Assembly: GCF_030273445.1 (NCBI RefSeq)
Contig: NZ_CP120678.1
Coordinates: forward strand, 1,713,501 to 1,777,500
Source: Selenobaculum gibii
GTDB taxonomy: Bacteria > Bacillota > Negativicutes > ICN-92133
Reading direction: 5' to 3'
Length of the DNA stretch: 64,000 nucleotides
Positions 17,863 through 27,027 of this stretch are shown here, in pieces. Position 1 is the stretch's first letter. Each line of letters begins with the position of its first letter. The notes under the pieces were generated by a model, which was given only the letters and a program-made list of their open reading frames with translations, searched no databases and had not been told where the DNA came from. The translations under genes and the position numbers were made by a program.

Positions 17863-17896
17863 CTTTTTGCTAATCTGATATAAATTTATAATAATA

Positions 17897-17934
17897 TAAG
17901 GCAGCCAATAAAATTTTTTTATTGGCTGCCTTAT
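17897..17934 (-). terminator. Probable terminator of phosphodiesterase copy 2
   Basis: ATAAGGCAGCCAATAAA pairs with its complement just after the stop at 17941. The following minus-strand DNA is AT-rich but lacks a pure T run. Confidence 0.6.
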
Positions 17935-17940
17935 ATAACT

Positions 17941-19020
17941 TTAATTTATTCTTCTATTATCATTATTATATTGACTATTTAATGGCTTTTTACTTGGTTC
18001 AGGGACTGCTATCCCATTTTCAATACAAACTTCTCGAAGTAAAGCTGGATCATCACTAATGATTCCATCAACTCCCAAATCTATTAATCTTTCCATTTCC
18101 GCTCTATCATTTACTGTCCATGGCAAAATTTTCATTCCTAATGCATGTGCTTCTTCTACAGTTTTTTTGGTCACCTGCGCATAATTAGGTGAAATAATAT
18201 CAGCGGCGATTGCATGTGCAGCTTTTACAAAGTTTCCATCAAAAGCCTTTGCATCTAATCCACCTAACCAAGGGGAAGGTGCTGCTTTATCCATCGCCAA
18301 TAATTTCGGATTTTTAGAAATCAAAGCTGCAAGTGTGATATCACTATCATATTGCTTCATTTCTATCAGCGTTCTCCAATCAAAAGATTGTAATACAACT
18401 CGATCTTGCATTCCATACTGAGTGATAACATCATGCAATTTTCTCACAAAAATATCAGGAGGCGTGTTATTAGCATGTTCCTTTTCATTTTTATCAGGAA
18501 ATGATTTCGTTTCAATATTAAAAGTTACCTTATCATTGCCATATGCTTTTACCAGCTCAAAAACTTCAGCTAAAGTTGGATATTTAGCATCTTTGAAAGA
18601 AATTTGTTTTGAAAAATTATCATGATATTTATGCTCAGGATTAATTCCACCAATATCATATTTTTTCAATTGCTCTATCGTTAATAGGCGAACATCTTTT
18701 TCCTCGTTTTCCTTTAGCCATTTACCATCTTTTTTCGTCAAATAATAATATGTGCTTGGGTTATGAGACACAAACACTACACCATCTTTTGAAATATATG
18801 TATCCATTTCTAAGGTAGTAACACCTAGTTCCAATGCATTCGCAAATGCATCTAATGTATTTTCTGGACGAAGTGCACGTCCACCACGATGTGCCTCTAA
18901 GTCAAAACCTTCAATCACACATTTTGCCTCCACGGCCTGTTCAGTATGAAATCCAACCAAAAGAGAAGTCGCTATTAATGCACTGCTAATAATTTTTGCT
19001 AATCTTTTTTCATTTTTCAT
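17941..19020 (-). CDS. Glycerophosphodiester phosphodiesterase, exported (copy 2)
   Basis: The same GDPD family and exported form: signal peptide ending near VEA-KC, then AHRGGRALRPENT, LEMDTYISKDG and SHNP. It is more diverged than copies 1 and 3, with a shorter insertion after the first active-site strand and no WGRD/WGPD segment, which may mean another preferred head group (inference). AAAGGGG before ATG 19020 sets 359 aa. It is flanked by its own hairpins, so it is probably transcribed alone. Confidence 0.9.
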   Translation of the reverse strand: MKNEKRLAKIISSALIATSLLVGFHTEQAVEAKCVIEGFDLEAHRGGRALRPENTLDAFANALELGVTTLEMDTYISKDGVVFVSHNPSTYYYLTKKDGKWLKENEEKDVRLLTIEQLKKYDIGGINPEHKYHDNFSKQISFKDAKYPTLAEVFELVKAYGNDKVTFNIETKSFPDKNEKEHANNTPPDIFVRKLHDVITQYGMQDRVVLQSFDWRTLIEMKQYDSDITLAALISKNPKLLAMDKAAPSPWLGGLDAKAFDGNFVKAAHAIAADIISPNYAQVTKKTVEEAHALGMKILPWTVNDRAEMERLIDLGVDGIISDDPALLREVCIENGIAVPEPSKKPLNSQYNNDNRRIN

Positions 19021-19300
19021 AAAAATCCCCTTTAACATTTATCTTTAATATTAAAATTATACGCAAACCTTTCTCTTAATGAAAACTTCAATGATTTGTT
19101 TTTGCACTGATTAATTAATACATCCGTTTAAGATCCTTTTAAGAAGTTCTAACCCTTTTCTTAAAATCATATAAAAATTTTTATAAGAAAGCAGTCGGAT
19201 TTTTTCTGATTTTCATAGGATTTTTTCCGGAACGTTCAGTCAATTTCATTATTTATCTATTTTACAAATTCACAAAAACTTTTCTCACAATTTTATATAC

Positions 19301-19349
19301 AAAAAGAAGGTATACAAATATTAAAATAAAAATTGTATACCTTCTTTTT
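19301..19349 (-). terminator. Terminator of phosphodiesterase copy 3
   Basis: AAAAAGAAGGTATACAA and its complement (19333-19349) form a 17-bp stem ending in a T tract, 88 bases past the stop. The rest of the gap 19021-19437 is AT-rich; TATAAT at 19056-19061 (minus strand) may be the -10 of copy 2. Confidence 0.8.
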
Positions 19350-19437
19350 ATTAAAAATTGTATTTAAATCAATGACCCTAACGTATATTGCTTTATAAAA
19401 TCATTAATTATCTATAACATCCTCTAAAAATAAAATT

Positions 19438-20619
19438 TTATTCAGCTGCATCTGCTCCACCCGTTAATTTTTTTGTTTCAACTTCAATATGCTCTGTTCC
19501 AGTATGATATATACTACCTTCATTTATTACAGGCTGTCTCATCGCAATTCCCCGTTTCTCAAGTACATTACGTAAAATCCAAGGTTTATCGGTAATAATC
19601 CCATCAACGCCCATATTTATCATCATATTCATATCATTTACATCATTTACTGTCCAAGGAACTACCTTCATCCCTAATTCATGCGCCTGCTCAACATTCT
19701 GTTTTGAAAATTCCATAAAATATGGAGAAACTACATTTACCCCAATTGCATGAGCAGCTAAAATTGGATTACCTTTATAATCATCAATATCTAGTCCACC
19801 AAGCCAAGGAGATTTACCTTCTTCATAGGCTCTTAAGGATAATGCATCTGGGCCCCATGATGCTTGTTCTTGCCATAAGGCAACAAGCTTAATTTTCGGA
19901 TTAATTTTCTTCATTTCAATTAAAGTTCTCCAATCAAAAGACTGTAGTAAAACTCTGTCTTCCATATTGTATTTTTTCACAACTTCATTAAAGACTTTTA
20001 CAAAACGTATTGGATCAACATTATTTTCATATGCAGCACCTGAAAGCGGATCAGGATAAGACTTAGTTTCAGCATTTATAATTACTTTGTCATCACCGTA
20101 TTCTTTAATTAACTCAAAAACTTCATCTAATGTAGGAATTTTTGCACCAGGCACGCTAACTTGCGTTCTGCCATGCCCTTCATAATATTCACCACTATTA
20201 GGGTCCATTGTACCCACATCAAACTTTTGTATTTCTGCTAATGTCATATTGCGAATATCATATTTTCCGTCTTCAACATATTTTCCATTTTCATCTTTAG
20301 TTAAATTATGATTGAGAATTGGATTATGACTCATTACAATACGATCATCTTTTGTTAACTGCATATCACATTCAATCGTTGTCGCCCCCATTTCCATTGC
20401 ATAAGCATAAGCGTATAAGGTGTTTTCAGGCCTTGCATCACGACCACCTCGATGTGCCTCAAAATCAAATAATTCATTTCCAAAGTCAACTTTTTCTTCA
20501 TGCGCTTCTTCTTGTTTATTCGCTCCACCAATACCAAATAAAGCTGCTCCAACACCGACAACTGCAACCAATACTACAGCAACCAACACATACTTTAACC
20601 AATTATTTTGCCCCAACAT
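19438..20619 (-). CDS. Glycerophosphodiester phosphodiesterase, membrane-anchored (copy 3)
   Basis: GDPD enzyme with an N-terminal hydrophobic helix (LVAVVGVGAALFG) that is probably a signal anchor. The domain begins FEAHRGGRDARPENT and keeps IECDMQLTKD and MSHNP. It is close to copy 1 over its whole length, including the C-terminal end (YHTGTEH, KLTGGADAA), which suggests a tandem duplication. AAGGAGATGACG before ATG 20619 gives 393 aa. It is the most upstream of the three copies, with its own terminator downstream. Confidence 0.91.
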   Translation of the reverse strand: MLGQNNWLKYVLVAVVLVAVVGVGAALFGIGGANKQEEAHEEKVDFGNELFDFEAHRGGRDARPENTLYAYAYAMEMGATTIECDMQLTKDDRIVMSHNPILNHNLTKDENGKYVEDGKYDIRNMTLAEIQKFDVGTMDPNSGEYYEGHGRTQVSVPGAKIPTLDEVFELIKEYGDDKVIINAETKSYPDPLSGAAYENNVDPIRFVKVFNEVVKKYNMEDRVLLQSFDWRTLIEMKKINPKIKLVALWQEQASWGPDALSLRAYEEGKSPWLGGLDIDDYKGNPILAAHAIGVNVVSPYFMEFSKQNVEQAHELGMKVVPWTVNDVNDMNMMINMGVDGIITDKPWILRNVLEKRGIAMRQPVINEGSIYHTGTEHIEVETKKLTGGADAAE

Positions 20620-20778
20620 CGTCATCTCCTTTTCAACTAAATAAAATTCTGTCAATTATCATCTGTATCAATTAAATTTTGATAAAGCAAAAATTATTTA
20701 TCCAATAATTAACTCGTCCTAAAATTTCTTTTTGTTATAAATAGACTCTAGGACCAGCTAAACTTCTGGATAAATGTA

Positions 20779-20820
20779 ACTAAAACTTAAATGGAGTTAT
20801 AACTCCATCTAAGTTTTAGT
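20779..20820 (-). terminator. Probable terminator of asnB
   Basis: A 42-base near-perfect inverted repeat (ACTAAAACTT arms with an inner ATGGAGTT/AACTCCAT stem) lies 58 bases past the asnB stop. The T tract is weak. Confidence 0.6.
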
Positions 20821-20878
20821 CTTACTTTTCGCAACAAATCACTTGCATACGTTTATTATTTTCACTTTAAATGGTTTA

Positions 20879-22729
20879 TTATACAATTTTGATTTTATAA
20901 GCTTTTAACCATGTATCCAATTGAATCAAATAGGCAAATAATTGTGCACCACCCATTAATTGCCCAAACCAAGGAATATTACTTGCTGCTAAATCTTGTT
21001 TAGCAATTTCATTTAATTTTTTAACATCCATTAATTCAGTCAACGGAGAATTTGCATCATTTAAAATATCCAGCGCCCAATTTCTAACAATATTTAAATA
21101 CTCCGGATGATGAGTTTTGGGATAAGGGCTTTTTTTACGCCATAAAACATCATCAGGTAAAATTCCTGCCAACGCTTGACGCAGCAATCCTTTTTCGCGA
21201 TTTTTATAATTTTTCATTTCCCATGGAATATTCCAAACATATTCCACTAAACGATGATCGCAATATGGTACACGTACTTCTAATCCAAAAGCCATACTCA
21301 TTCTATCTTTGCGATCGAGTAAAGTCGGCATCCACCTTGTTAAACTCAAATAAAAAATTTCTCTCATACGTGCAGCAACTTTATTTTCTCCTTTTAACCG
21401 CGGAACTTCGCTAATTGCATCATCGTAACGAGTTTTTACATATTCAACCAAATCCATTTGTGATTTTACATTGTCATTTAGCCAATCTAAACGCATTTCA
21501 GGTTTAGGTGACCATGGAAAAGCATGTGAATTTATCATTTCCTCACGATAGAACCATGGATATCCACCAAAAACCTCATCTGCACATTCGCCAGATAATG
21601 CAACTGTGGCTCCCTTTTTTATCTCACGTGAAAACAAATATAAAGAGGTATCAACATCAGCCATACCTGGGAAATCCCTGGCTAACGTTGCTTTTGGCAA
21701 ACTCTTCGCTAATTCAATATTATCAATTAAAATTCTATGATGACATGTATCACATGCTTTCACCATTTTTTCTACCCATGGTGCATCAGAATTTGGTTGA
21801 AAACTGCTCGCTTTAAAATAAATATCGTTGTCGATGTAATCCACCGAGTACGTATTTAACTTGCCTTTACCAGCCCTTTGAAATTCCATTGCTGCTAATG
21901 CAGTTAATGCACTAGAATCCAGTCCCCCAGATAAAAAAGTACATACATCAACATCGGCAACAAGCTGTCTTTGTGCCGTATCGATAAGTAATTCACGTAC
22001 TTTTTGAACAGTTGTCTCAAAATTATCTTCATGCGCATGACTCATTAATGCCCAATAGCGATAATTACGACTTCCAGTTGCCGTATAAACAAAAGCATGC
22101 CCTGGTTTTAATTCAAAAACATTTTTAAACACGCCATTTCCTGGTGTTCTTGCTGGACCAACCATCAGAATTTCTGCCAACCCTTCAATATTAACTTCCG
22201 GCTTTATCAATGGATTTGCAAGCAAAGTCTTAACTTCTGAGCCAAAAATAAATTGACAATCTCTAATTGCATAAAATAAAGGCTTAACCCCTATACGATC
22301 ACGCGCTAAAAAAAGTCTTTCTTTCGCTGCATCCCAAATTCCAAAAGCGAAAATTCCATTCAACTTCTCTACGCATTTCGTACCAAATTCCATATACGCG
22401 GTTAATAATACCTCTGTATCACAATTTGTTTCAAAATGGTAACCATATCCCTCTAATTCTGCCCTCAATTCACTGGTGTTATATAACTCACCATTATAAG
22501 TAATCACAAAATCGTGTCCATTTCTTCGTTTAATCATTGGTTGTGCCCCATTTGCAGGATCAACAACACTAAGGCGCCGATGCCCAAAAGCAATATTTGG
22601 ACAAACATAACGCCCACTATCATCCGGGCCACGCATCTTTAGCGTATCAATCATCGCAGTCAAAGTTTTTTGGTTTACCGGATCCTCCAAACGATTTTCC
22701 CAGTCAATCCACCCAGCTATACCACACAT
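20879..22729 (-). CDS. asnB: Asparagine synthase (glutamine-hydrolysing)
   Basis: Makes asparagine from aspartate, glutamine and ATP. The N-terminal Ntn-glutaminase domain begins MCGIAGW with Cys2 as nucleophile and has RGPDDSG and NGELYN. The synthetase domain carries the PP-loop SGGLDSS at 267-273. 616 aa is normal for the bacterial AsnB class. GTAGAGGAGCTGAATGAG precedes the ATG. A palindrome followed by a T run sits directly before this ribosome-binding site. Related amidotransferases of surface polysaccharide loci look similar, but no such genes are next to it. Confidence 0.94.
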   Translation of the reverse strand: MCGIAGWIDWENRLEDPVNQKTLTAMIDTLKMRGPDDSGRYVCPNIAFGHRRLSVVDPANGAQPMIKRRNGHDFVITYNGELYNTSELRAELEGYGYHFETNCDTEVLLTAYMEFGTKCVEKLNGIFAFGIWDAAKERLFLARDRIGVKPLFYAIRDCQFIFGSEVKTLLANPLIKPEVNIEGLAEILMVGPARTPGNGVFKNVFELKPGHAFVYTATGSRNYRYWALMSHAHEDNFETTVQKVRELLIDTAQRQLVADVDVCTFLSGGLDSSALTALAAMEFQRAGKGKLNTYSVDYIDNDIYFKASSFQPNSDAPWVEKMVKACDTCHHRILIDNIELAKSLPKATLARDFPGMADVDTSLYLFSREIKKGATVALSGECADEVFGGYPWFYREEMINSHAFPWSPKPEMRLDWLNDNVKSQMDLVEYVKTRYDDAISEVPRLKGENKVAARMREIFYLSLTRWMPTLLDRKDRMSMAFGLEVRVPYCDHRLVEYVWNIPWEMKNYKNREKGLLRQALAGILPDDVLWRKKSPYPKTHHPEYLNIVRNWALDILNDANSPLTELMDVKKLNEIAKQDLAASNIPWFGQLMGGAQLFAYLIQLDTWLKAYKIKIV

Positions 22730-22753
22730 CTCATTCAGCTCCTCTACGCAAAA

Positions 22754-22771
22754 AACAATCTATAGATTGTT
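22754..22771 (-). promoter_or_regulatory. Palindrome in the asnB leader (operator or attenuator)
   Basis: AACAATCTATAGATTGTT is a perfect 18-bp palindrome 24 bases before the asnB ATG. On the minus strand it runs straight into TTTT, so it could be a protein-binding site or a weak terminator hairpin. Confidence 0.45.
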
Positions 22772-23058
22772 ATCTTTTAACAAAAACTCTCTTTTTATTC
22801 AGCAATTATTGCAATAACAATTCCAAATTTCAGCTTTTGATAAATAAATATTACATTTAAAAAGTAAATATTCCATATTCTTATTTCTATTCTTTCTGAC
22901 AAAAACAATATGCCAATTTTTTCAATATCAAATAAAGTAAAATTTGAGTCCTTCTCCATTTGGATCCAATTTCACTTAACCAAAGACTTAAGCACTTTTA
23001 ATTATCAGTTATAGAATAGGACAGTTTAACTTTTGTTTATTCATCAGATAAAATAAAA

Positions 23059-23094
23059 TATGCACTTAAGCGGCTTTTTGCCACCCAGTGCATA
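23059..23094 (-). terminator. Terminator of clpB
   Basis: Nested stems TATGCACT/AGTGCATA and GGC/GCC are followed on the minus strand by TTTTATTTTATC. The gap 22730-23126 otherwise shows only the asnB palindrome and AT-rich DNA. Confidence 0.65.
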
Positions 23095-23126
23095 CTTTCT
23101 TAGCATATAAAATTTATTTTATTAAA

Positions 23127-25697
23127 TCATTTAAATTCTAAACTATCCCCAACTACTCGTATTGTTACGTTATCGCCTTCTGATATTTCATTTGCTATAA
23201 TTTTTTTACTTAATGCAGTTTCAACTTCTCGGCTTAATAATCGTTTTAGTGGACGCGCACCATATGCTGCATCATAACCGTGATCAGCAAGGAACTCTAG
23301 AACCGATTCATCCCAACTCAAATGAATTTTCACTTGTTTTTCCAACCGTTTATTTAAGTTTTCTAATAAAATAGCAGCAATTGCTTTTACCTGTTCTAAC
23401 GCAAGTGCTTTAAACACTATAATATCATCTAAACGATTTAAAAATTCTGGTCGGAAATATTCCTTTAAAATCTCCATTACTGATTTTTCAGCTTCAATAA
23501 AGTCTTTTTGCAAAATTTCAGATGAACCTAAATTTGAAGTCATAATAATTACCGTGTTCTTAAAATTAACTGTTCTACCTTTACTATCTGTTAAATGTCC
23601 ATCGTCTAGAATTTGTAACAGTACATTAAACACATCATGATGTGCCTTCTCAATTTCATCTAGCAATACGACACTATATGGATGACGTCGTACAGCTTCT
23701 GTTAATTGTCCGCCTTCATCATATCCAACGTACCCTGGAGGTGCTCCTATTAAACGCGCTACAGAATGTTTTTCCATGTATTCACTCATATCTAATCGAA
23801 TCATATTGCGCTCATCATCGAAGAGAATTTCTGCAAGTGTTTTGGCAAGTTCTGTCTTCCCAACACCTGTAGGGCCAAGGAAAATAAATGAACCAATTGG
23901 ACGATTCGGGTCTTTAATTCCTGCTCTCGCACGAATAATCGCTTCACTTACTACACGCACCGCTTCATCCTGTCCCACGACGCGTTTATGCAAAATATCT
24001 TGTAAATGCAAAAGCTTTTCGCGTTCACCAGTTAACATTTTCGTTACTGGAATCCCCGTCCAACGACTGACAACACGTGCGATATCTTCTTCTCCAACTT
24101 CTTCTTTAAGTAATTGATTGCTTTTTTCTTTTTCGGCTAAAGTTTCTTCTTCTTCCTTTAGCTGTTTTTCTAACGCTAATAATTTGCCATATTTTAATTC
24201 TGATAGACGATTTAAATCATACGCACGTTCAGCAGCTTCCATTTCACTTTTTACTGCATCGATTTCCTTTTTGATTCCACGCACACGTAAAATCGCTTGT
24301 TTTTCACTTTCCCACTTTGCTTTTAACTCATCAGCTTGCGCTTGCAAATCTTTTTTCGTATCCGCAATTGTCGCTAACTTTTCTTTTGATGCTTCATCCG
24401 TTTCTTTCTTTAGCGCTTGTTCTTCTATTTCAAGTTGCATAATTTTGCGCAAAACTTCATCTAATTGACTTGGCATAGATTCGATTTCAGTTCTCAATTT
24501 TGCCGCTGCTTCATCTACTAAATCTATCGCTTTATCTGGTAAAAAACGATCAGATATATAACGATCAGATAAAACTGCTGCTGATACTAAAGCTGTGTCA
24601 CGAATCCTTACCCCGTGGTGTACTTCATAACGTTCTTTTAAACCACGCAATATAGAAATTGTATCTTCAACTGACGGCTGCCCAACCATTACTGGCTGAA
24701 ATCTTCTTTCAAGAGCCGTATCCTTTTCAATATATTTTCTGTATTCATTAAGCGTAGTTGCACCAATACAACGTAATTCTCCACGCGCCATCATAGGTTT
24801 TAAAATATTTCCTGCATCCATTGCACCTTCTGCCGCACCTGCACCAACAACCGTATGCACTTCATCAATAAATAATAAAATTTTTCCTTCTGATTTTGCA
24901 ATCTCTGTTAATACACTTTTTAAACGTTCTTCAAATTCCCCACGAAATTTAGCTCCTGCTACCATAGACCCAAGATCTAGAGAATACAGCGTTTTATTTT
25001 TTAAAGATTCCGGCACATCACCTGCAACGATTCTTCGCGCTAGTCCTTCAACAATCGCTGTTTTACCAACGCCGGGTTCCCCAATCAGAACCGGATTATT
25101 TTTTGTTCTTCTTGACAAAATTTCAATCGTACGACGAATTTCATCATCACGCCCAATTACTGGGTCAAGTTTCCCTTTTCTTGCTTGTTCTGTTAAATCA
25201 CGCCCATATTTCTCAAGAGCTTTATATCCTTCCTCTGGGTTATCACTTGTTACATTATCCTTGCGATGCGTTTTTATTGCTGATTGAATTTTATTTTTTA
25301 CTAAACCAAATTCTCTACACACGGCTACAACATCACTATCTCCATCTTCAACAACCGCTAATAATAAATGTTCTGTACTGATATAATCATCTTTCATTTC
25401 TGTTGCTAACTTTTCTGCTAAAGCCATTACACGATACATCGATGTACTCATCCGTATACCACTATCTTGACCACGTACAGACGGAATTCTTTGAATTAAC
25501 TGTTCCATACGCGCTTTTAACAACTCTACATTTACATTACATTCATTAAAAATTGTGGACAGAAGACCTTCGCTTTCCTTTGCTAATGCAAGCAAAAGAT
25601 GACTTGTTGTAATTTCTTGATTATAATGTAATGCTGCAGTTTGTTGTGCATCTTGTAAAACCGCCATTACTCTTTGCGTATATTTTTCTTGTGCCAT
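23127..25697 (-). CDS. clpB: ATP-dependent chaperone ClpB (disaggregase)
   Basis: Hexameric AAA+ disaggregase working with DnaK. Clp N-repeats occupy residues 1-140, the first AAA+ domain has Walker A GEPGVGKT at 206-213, and a charged coiled-coil M domain follows at about 405-530. The second AAA+ domain has GPTGVGKT near residue 605, and the Clp C-terminal domain closes the 856 aa. The M domain separates it from ClpC/ClpA. AAGGAGGCTATAGTT precedes the ATG. A dyad of TTTGACT-type heptads over the -35 region points to heat-shock repression by CtsR or a similar factor. Confidence 0.97.
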   Translation of the reverse strand: MAQEKYTQRVMAVLQDAQQTAALHYNQEITTSHLLLALAKESEGLLSTIFNECNVNVELLKARMEQLIQRIPSVRGQDSGIRMSTSMYRVMALAEKLATEMKDDYISTEHLLLAVVEDGDSDVVAVCREFGLVKNKIQSAIKTHRKDNVTSDNPEEGYKALEKYGRDLTEQARKGKLDPVIGRDDEIRRTIEILSRRTKNNPVLIGEPGVGKTAIVEGLARRIVAGDVPESLKNKTLYSLDLGSMVAGAKFRGEFEERLKSVLTEIAKSEGKILLFIDEVHTVVGAGAAEGAMDAGNILKPMMARGELRCIGATTLNEYRKYIEKDTALERRFQPVMVGQPSVEDTISILRGLKERYEVHHGVRIRDTALVSAAVLSDRYISDRFLPDKAIDLVDEAAAKLRTEIESMPSQLDEVLRKIMQLEIEEQALKKETDEASKEKLATIADTKKDLQAQADELKAKWESEKQAILRVRGIKKEIDAVKSEMEAAERAYDLNRLSELKYGKLLALEKQLKEEEETLAEKEKSNQLLKEEVGEEDIARVVSRWTGIPVTKMLTGEREKLLHLQDILHKRVVGQDEAVRVVSEAIIRARAGIKDPNRPIGSFIFLGPTGVGKTELAKTLAEILFDDERNMIRLDMSEYMEKHSVARLIGAPPGYVGYDEGGQLTEAVRRHPYSVVLLDEIEKAHHDVFNVLLQILDDGHLTDSKGRTVNFKNTVIIMTSNLGSSEILQKDFIEAEKSVMEILKEYFRPEFLNRLDDIIVFKALALEQVKAIAAILLENLNKRLEKQVKIHLSWDESVLEFLADHGYDAAYGARPLKRLLSREVETALSKKIIANEISEGDNVTIRVVGDSLEFK

Positions 25698-25780
25698 AAC
25701 TATAGCCTCCTTAAGATTTTATCTGCTTATTTATTGTTTACCAACGTTTACAAAAATATCATTAATTTTCTTTGATTATT

Positions 25781-25808
25781 ATTATATCTCTAAAAGTCAA
25801 AAAGTCAA
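25781..25808 (-). promoter_or_regulatory. Sigma-A-type promoter of clpB
   Basis: On the minus strand TTGACT (25808-25803) and TATAAT (25786-25781) are separated by 16 bases. The -35 lies inside the heptad operator. Confidence 0.75.
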
Positions 25809-25830
25809 ATATTTTTTTGACCTTTTGACT
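25795..25830 (-). promoter_or_regulatory. CtsR-like heptad-repeat operator of clpB
   Basis: Two AGTCAAA heptads (25795-25801, 25803-25809) face TTTGACC and TTTGACT (25816-25822, 25824-25830) across a 6-base centre. The heptad matches the (A/G)GTCAAA unit of CtsR sites, but the copies are 1 base apart instead of 3 and two pairs face each other. Confidence 0.7.
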
Positions 25831-25840
25831 ATATGACATA

Positions 25841-25872
25841 AAAAAAATGCTACAACTATGTAGCATTTTTTT
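25841..25872 (-). terminator. Terminator of the YqaA/DedA-like gene
   Basis: AAAAAAATGCTACA pairs with TGTAGCATTTTTTT around ACTA, 45 bases after the stop at 25917. Confidence 0.85.
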
Positions 25873-25916
25873 ATAAAAAACCCTTATTTTCAATCAGTCT
25901 TTGGCAAAAATTCTTA

Positions 25917-26501
25917 TCATTCTGGCTGCACCTTTGCTTTCTTATAACGTTTATAGAGGTAAATCGCACCGCCTAAAGCTAGGACAAGAAGCAATGAATA
26001 TATCGCAACTTCTTTTGCATTATTTTGAAAATAACGAACTGCGGGTTCGCCAAAATAATAAATAATAACAGCTTCTAAAAAAAATCTTTTTGCTCGTCCA
26101 AAAATTGATGCAACAATAAAAACAGGCCACTTTACATTAAAAGCCCCTGCGGATATGCTTACACATTTATAAGGAATCGGCGACATAGCTGCTAAAAAAA
26201 TTGTCCATGACACGTTATCACTTTCTGAAAACTCCTGAATTTTATATGCGTATTTAGCTGGCATAACTTTATGTACCACAGGCATACCCCATTTATTTCC
26301 AATCCAATACCCAATAAAACCGCCTAAAACAGATACAATTGTCGCTACTGTTCCATAATAAATTGCCATGTTAGGATTTGCTAATGCCATAGGCAATAAA
26401 ATTACATCTGGTAAAATCGGCGAACAAAAAGATTCAGTAAAAGTTACAACAATTAAACCTAGCATTCCCCATTCAAGCAACAAATCAATTAAACTTTCCA
26501 T
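25917..26501 (-). CDS. YqaA/DedA-like SNARE-associated membrane protein
   Basis: Integral membrane protein of 194 aa with four to five hydrophobic segments. It has the family pattern of an N-terminal glycine-rich re-entrant stretch (ESFCSPILPDVILLP), then GGFIGYWIGNKWG and a central SPIPYKCVSISAGAFN. DedA-superfamily members have been linked to undecaprenyl phosphate or phosphatidylethanolamine flipping. The small YqaA branch has no settled role. GAGGAGTATAT before the ATG. It follows the chemosensory genes on the same strand after 114 bases without a visible terminator. Confidence 0.82.
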   Translation of the reverse strand: MESLIDLLLEWGMLGLIVVTFTESFCSPILPDVILLPMALANPNMAIYYGTVATIVSVLGGFIGYWIGNKWGMPVVHKVMPAKYAYKIQEFSESDNVSWTIFLAAMSPIPYKCVSISAGAFNVKWPVFIVASIFGRAKRFFLEAVIIYYFGEPAVRYFQNNAKEVAIYSLLLVLALGGAIYLYKRYKKAKVQPE

Positions 26502-26615
26502 ATATACTCCTCTGTAAAATAATCTTTTTATTCATTTATAACTCATGTCTTTTAAAAATAAATGAAGACACACATATTGTAAGTTTAACGATTATTTTGA
26601 GGAATTTCAAGTATT

Positions 26616-27014
26616 TTATACATGAATCAGCTCTAATTTTTGCAATACTTCTTTTAATTTCTCTGCATCTAAAGGCTTGGTAGCATATGCTTCGCAGCCA
26701 ATTTCAAAAGCTTTATTCACATATTCTTTATCAGATAAAGCTGTTGTCATAATAACTTTTGCTTTTTTTTCACTCGGAATATTTTGCTGTTTCTCTAAGG
26801 CTCGAATTGTTTTCAAAACTCTTACTCCATCTACCTTTGGCATCATAATATCAAGACAAATTAAATCATATGGATTTTTTTCTTTTAATGCTAATAAAAA
26901 AGCATCTAACGCTTCCATTCCATCCACTGTAATATCACACTCGCCGTATTTTCCAAGCATTTTTGAAATCACCTTACGACTAATCAAATCATCTTCTGCT
27001 AATAGTATTTTCAT
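26616..27014 (-). CDS. Stand-alone receiver (CheY-like) protein
   Basis: A single receiver domain of 132 aa: acidic pocket Glu7-Asp8-Asp9, phosphorylation site Asp55 in LICLDIMMPK, and a KPLD lysine loop near the end. No output domain. It follows the hybrid kinase gene by 13 bases with AAAGGGGTGTAG as ribosome-binding site, so it probably receives phosphoryl groups from that kinase or from CheA. It is distinct from the CheY at 36522-36884. Confidence 0.9.
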   Translation of the reverse strand: MKILLAEDDLISRKVISKMLGKYGECDITVDGMEALDAFLLALKEKNPYDLICLDIMMPKVDGVRVLKTIRALEKQQNIPSEKKAKVIMTTALSDKEYVNKAFEIGCEAYATKPLDAEKLKEVLQKLELIHV

Positions 27015-27027
27015 TTTCTACACCCCT

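Noticed and set aside
24118-24468. A 116-codon plus-strand frame inside clpB
   Set aside because: It is antisense to the M-domain coiled coil of ClpB and has biased composition.
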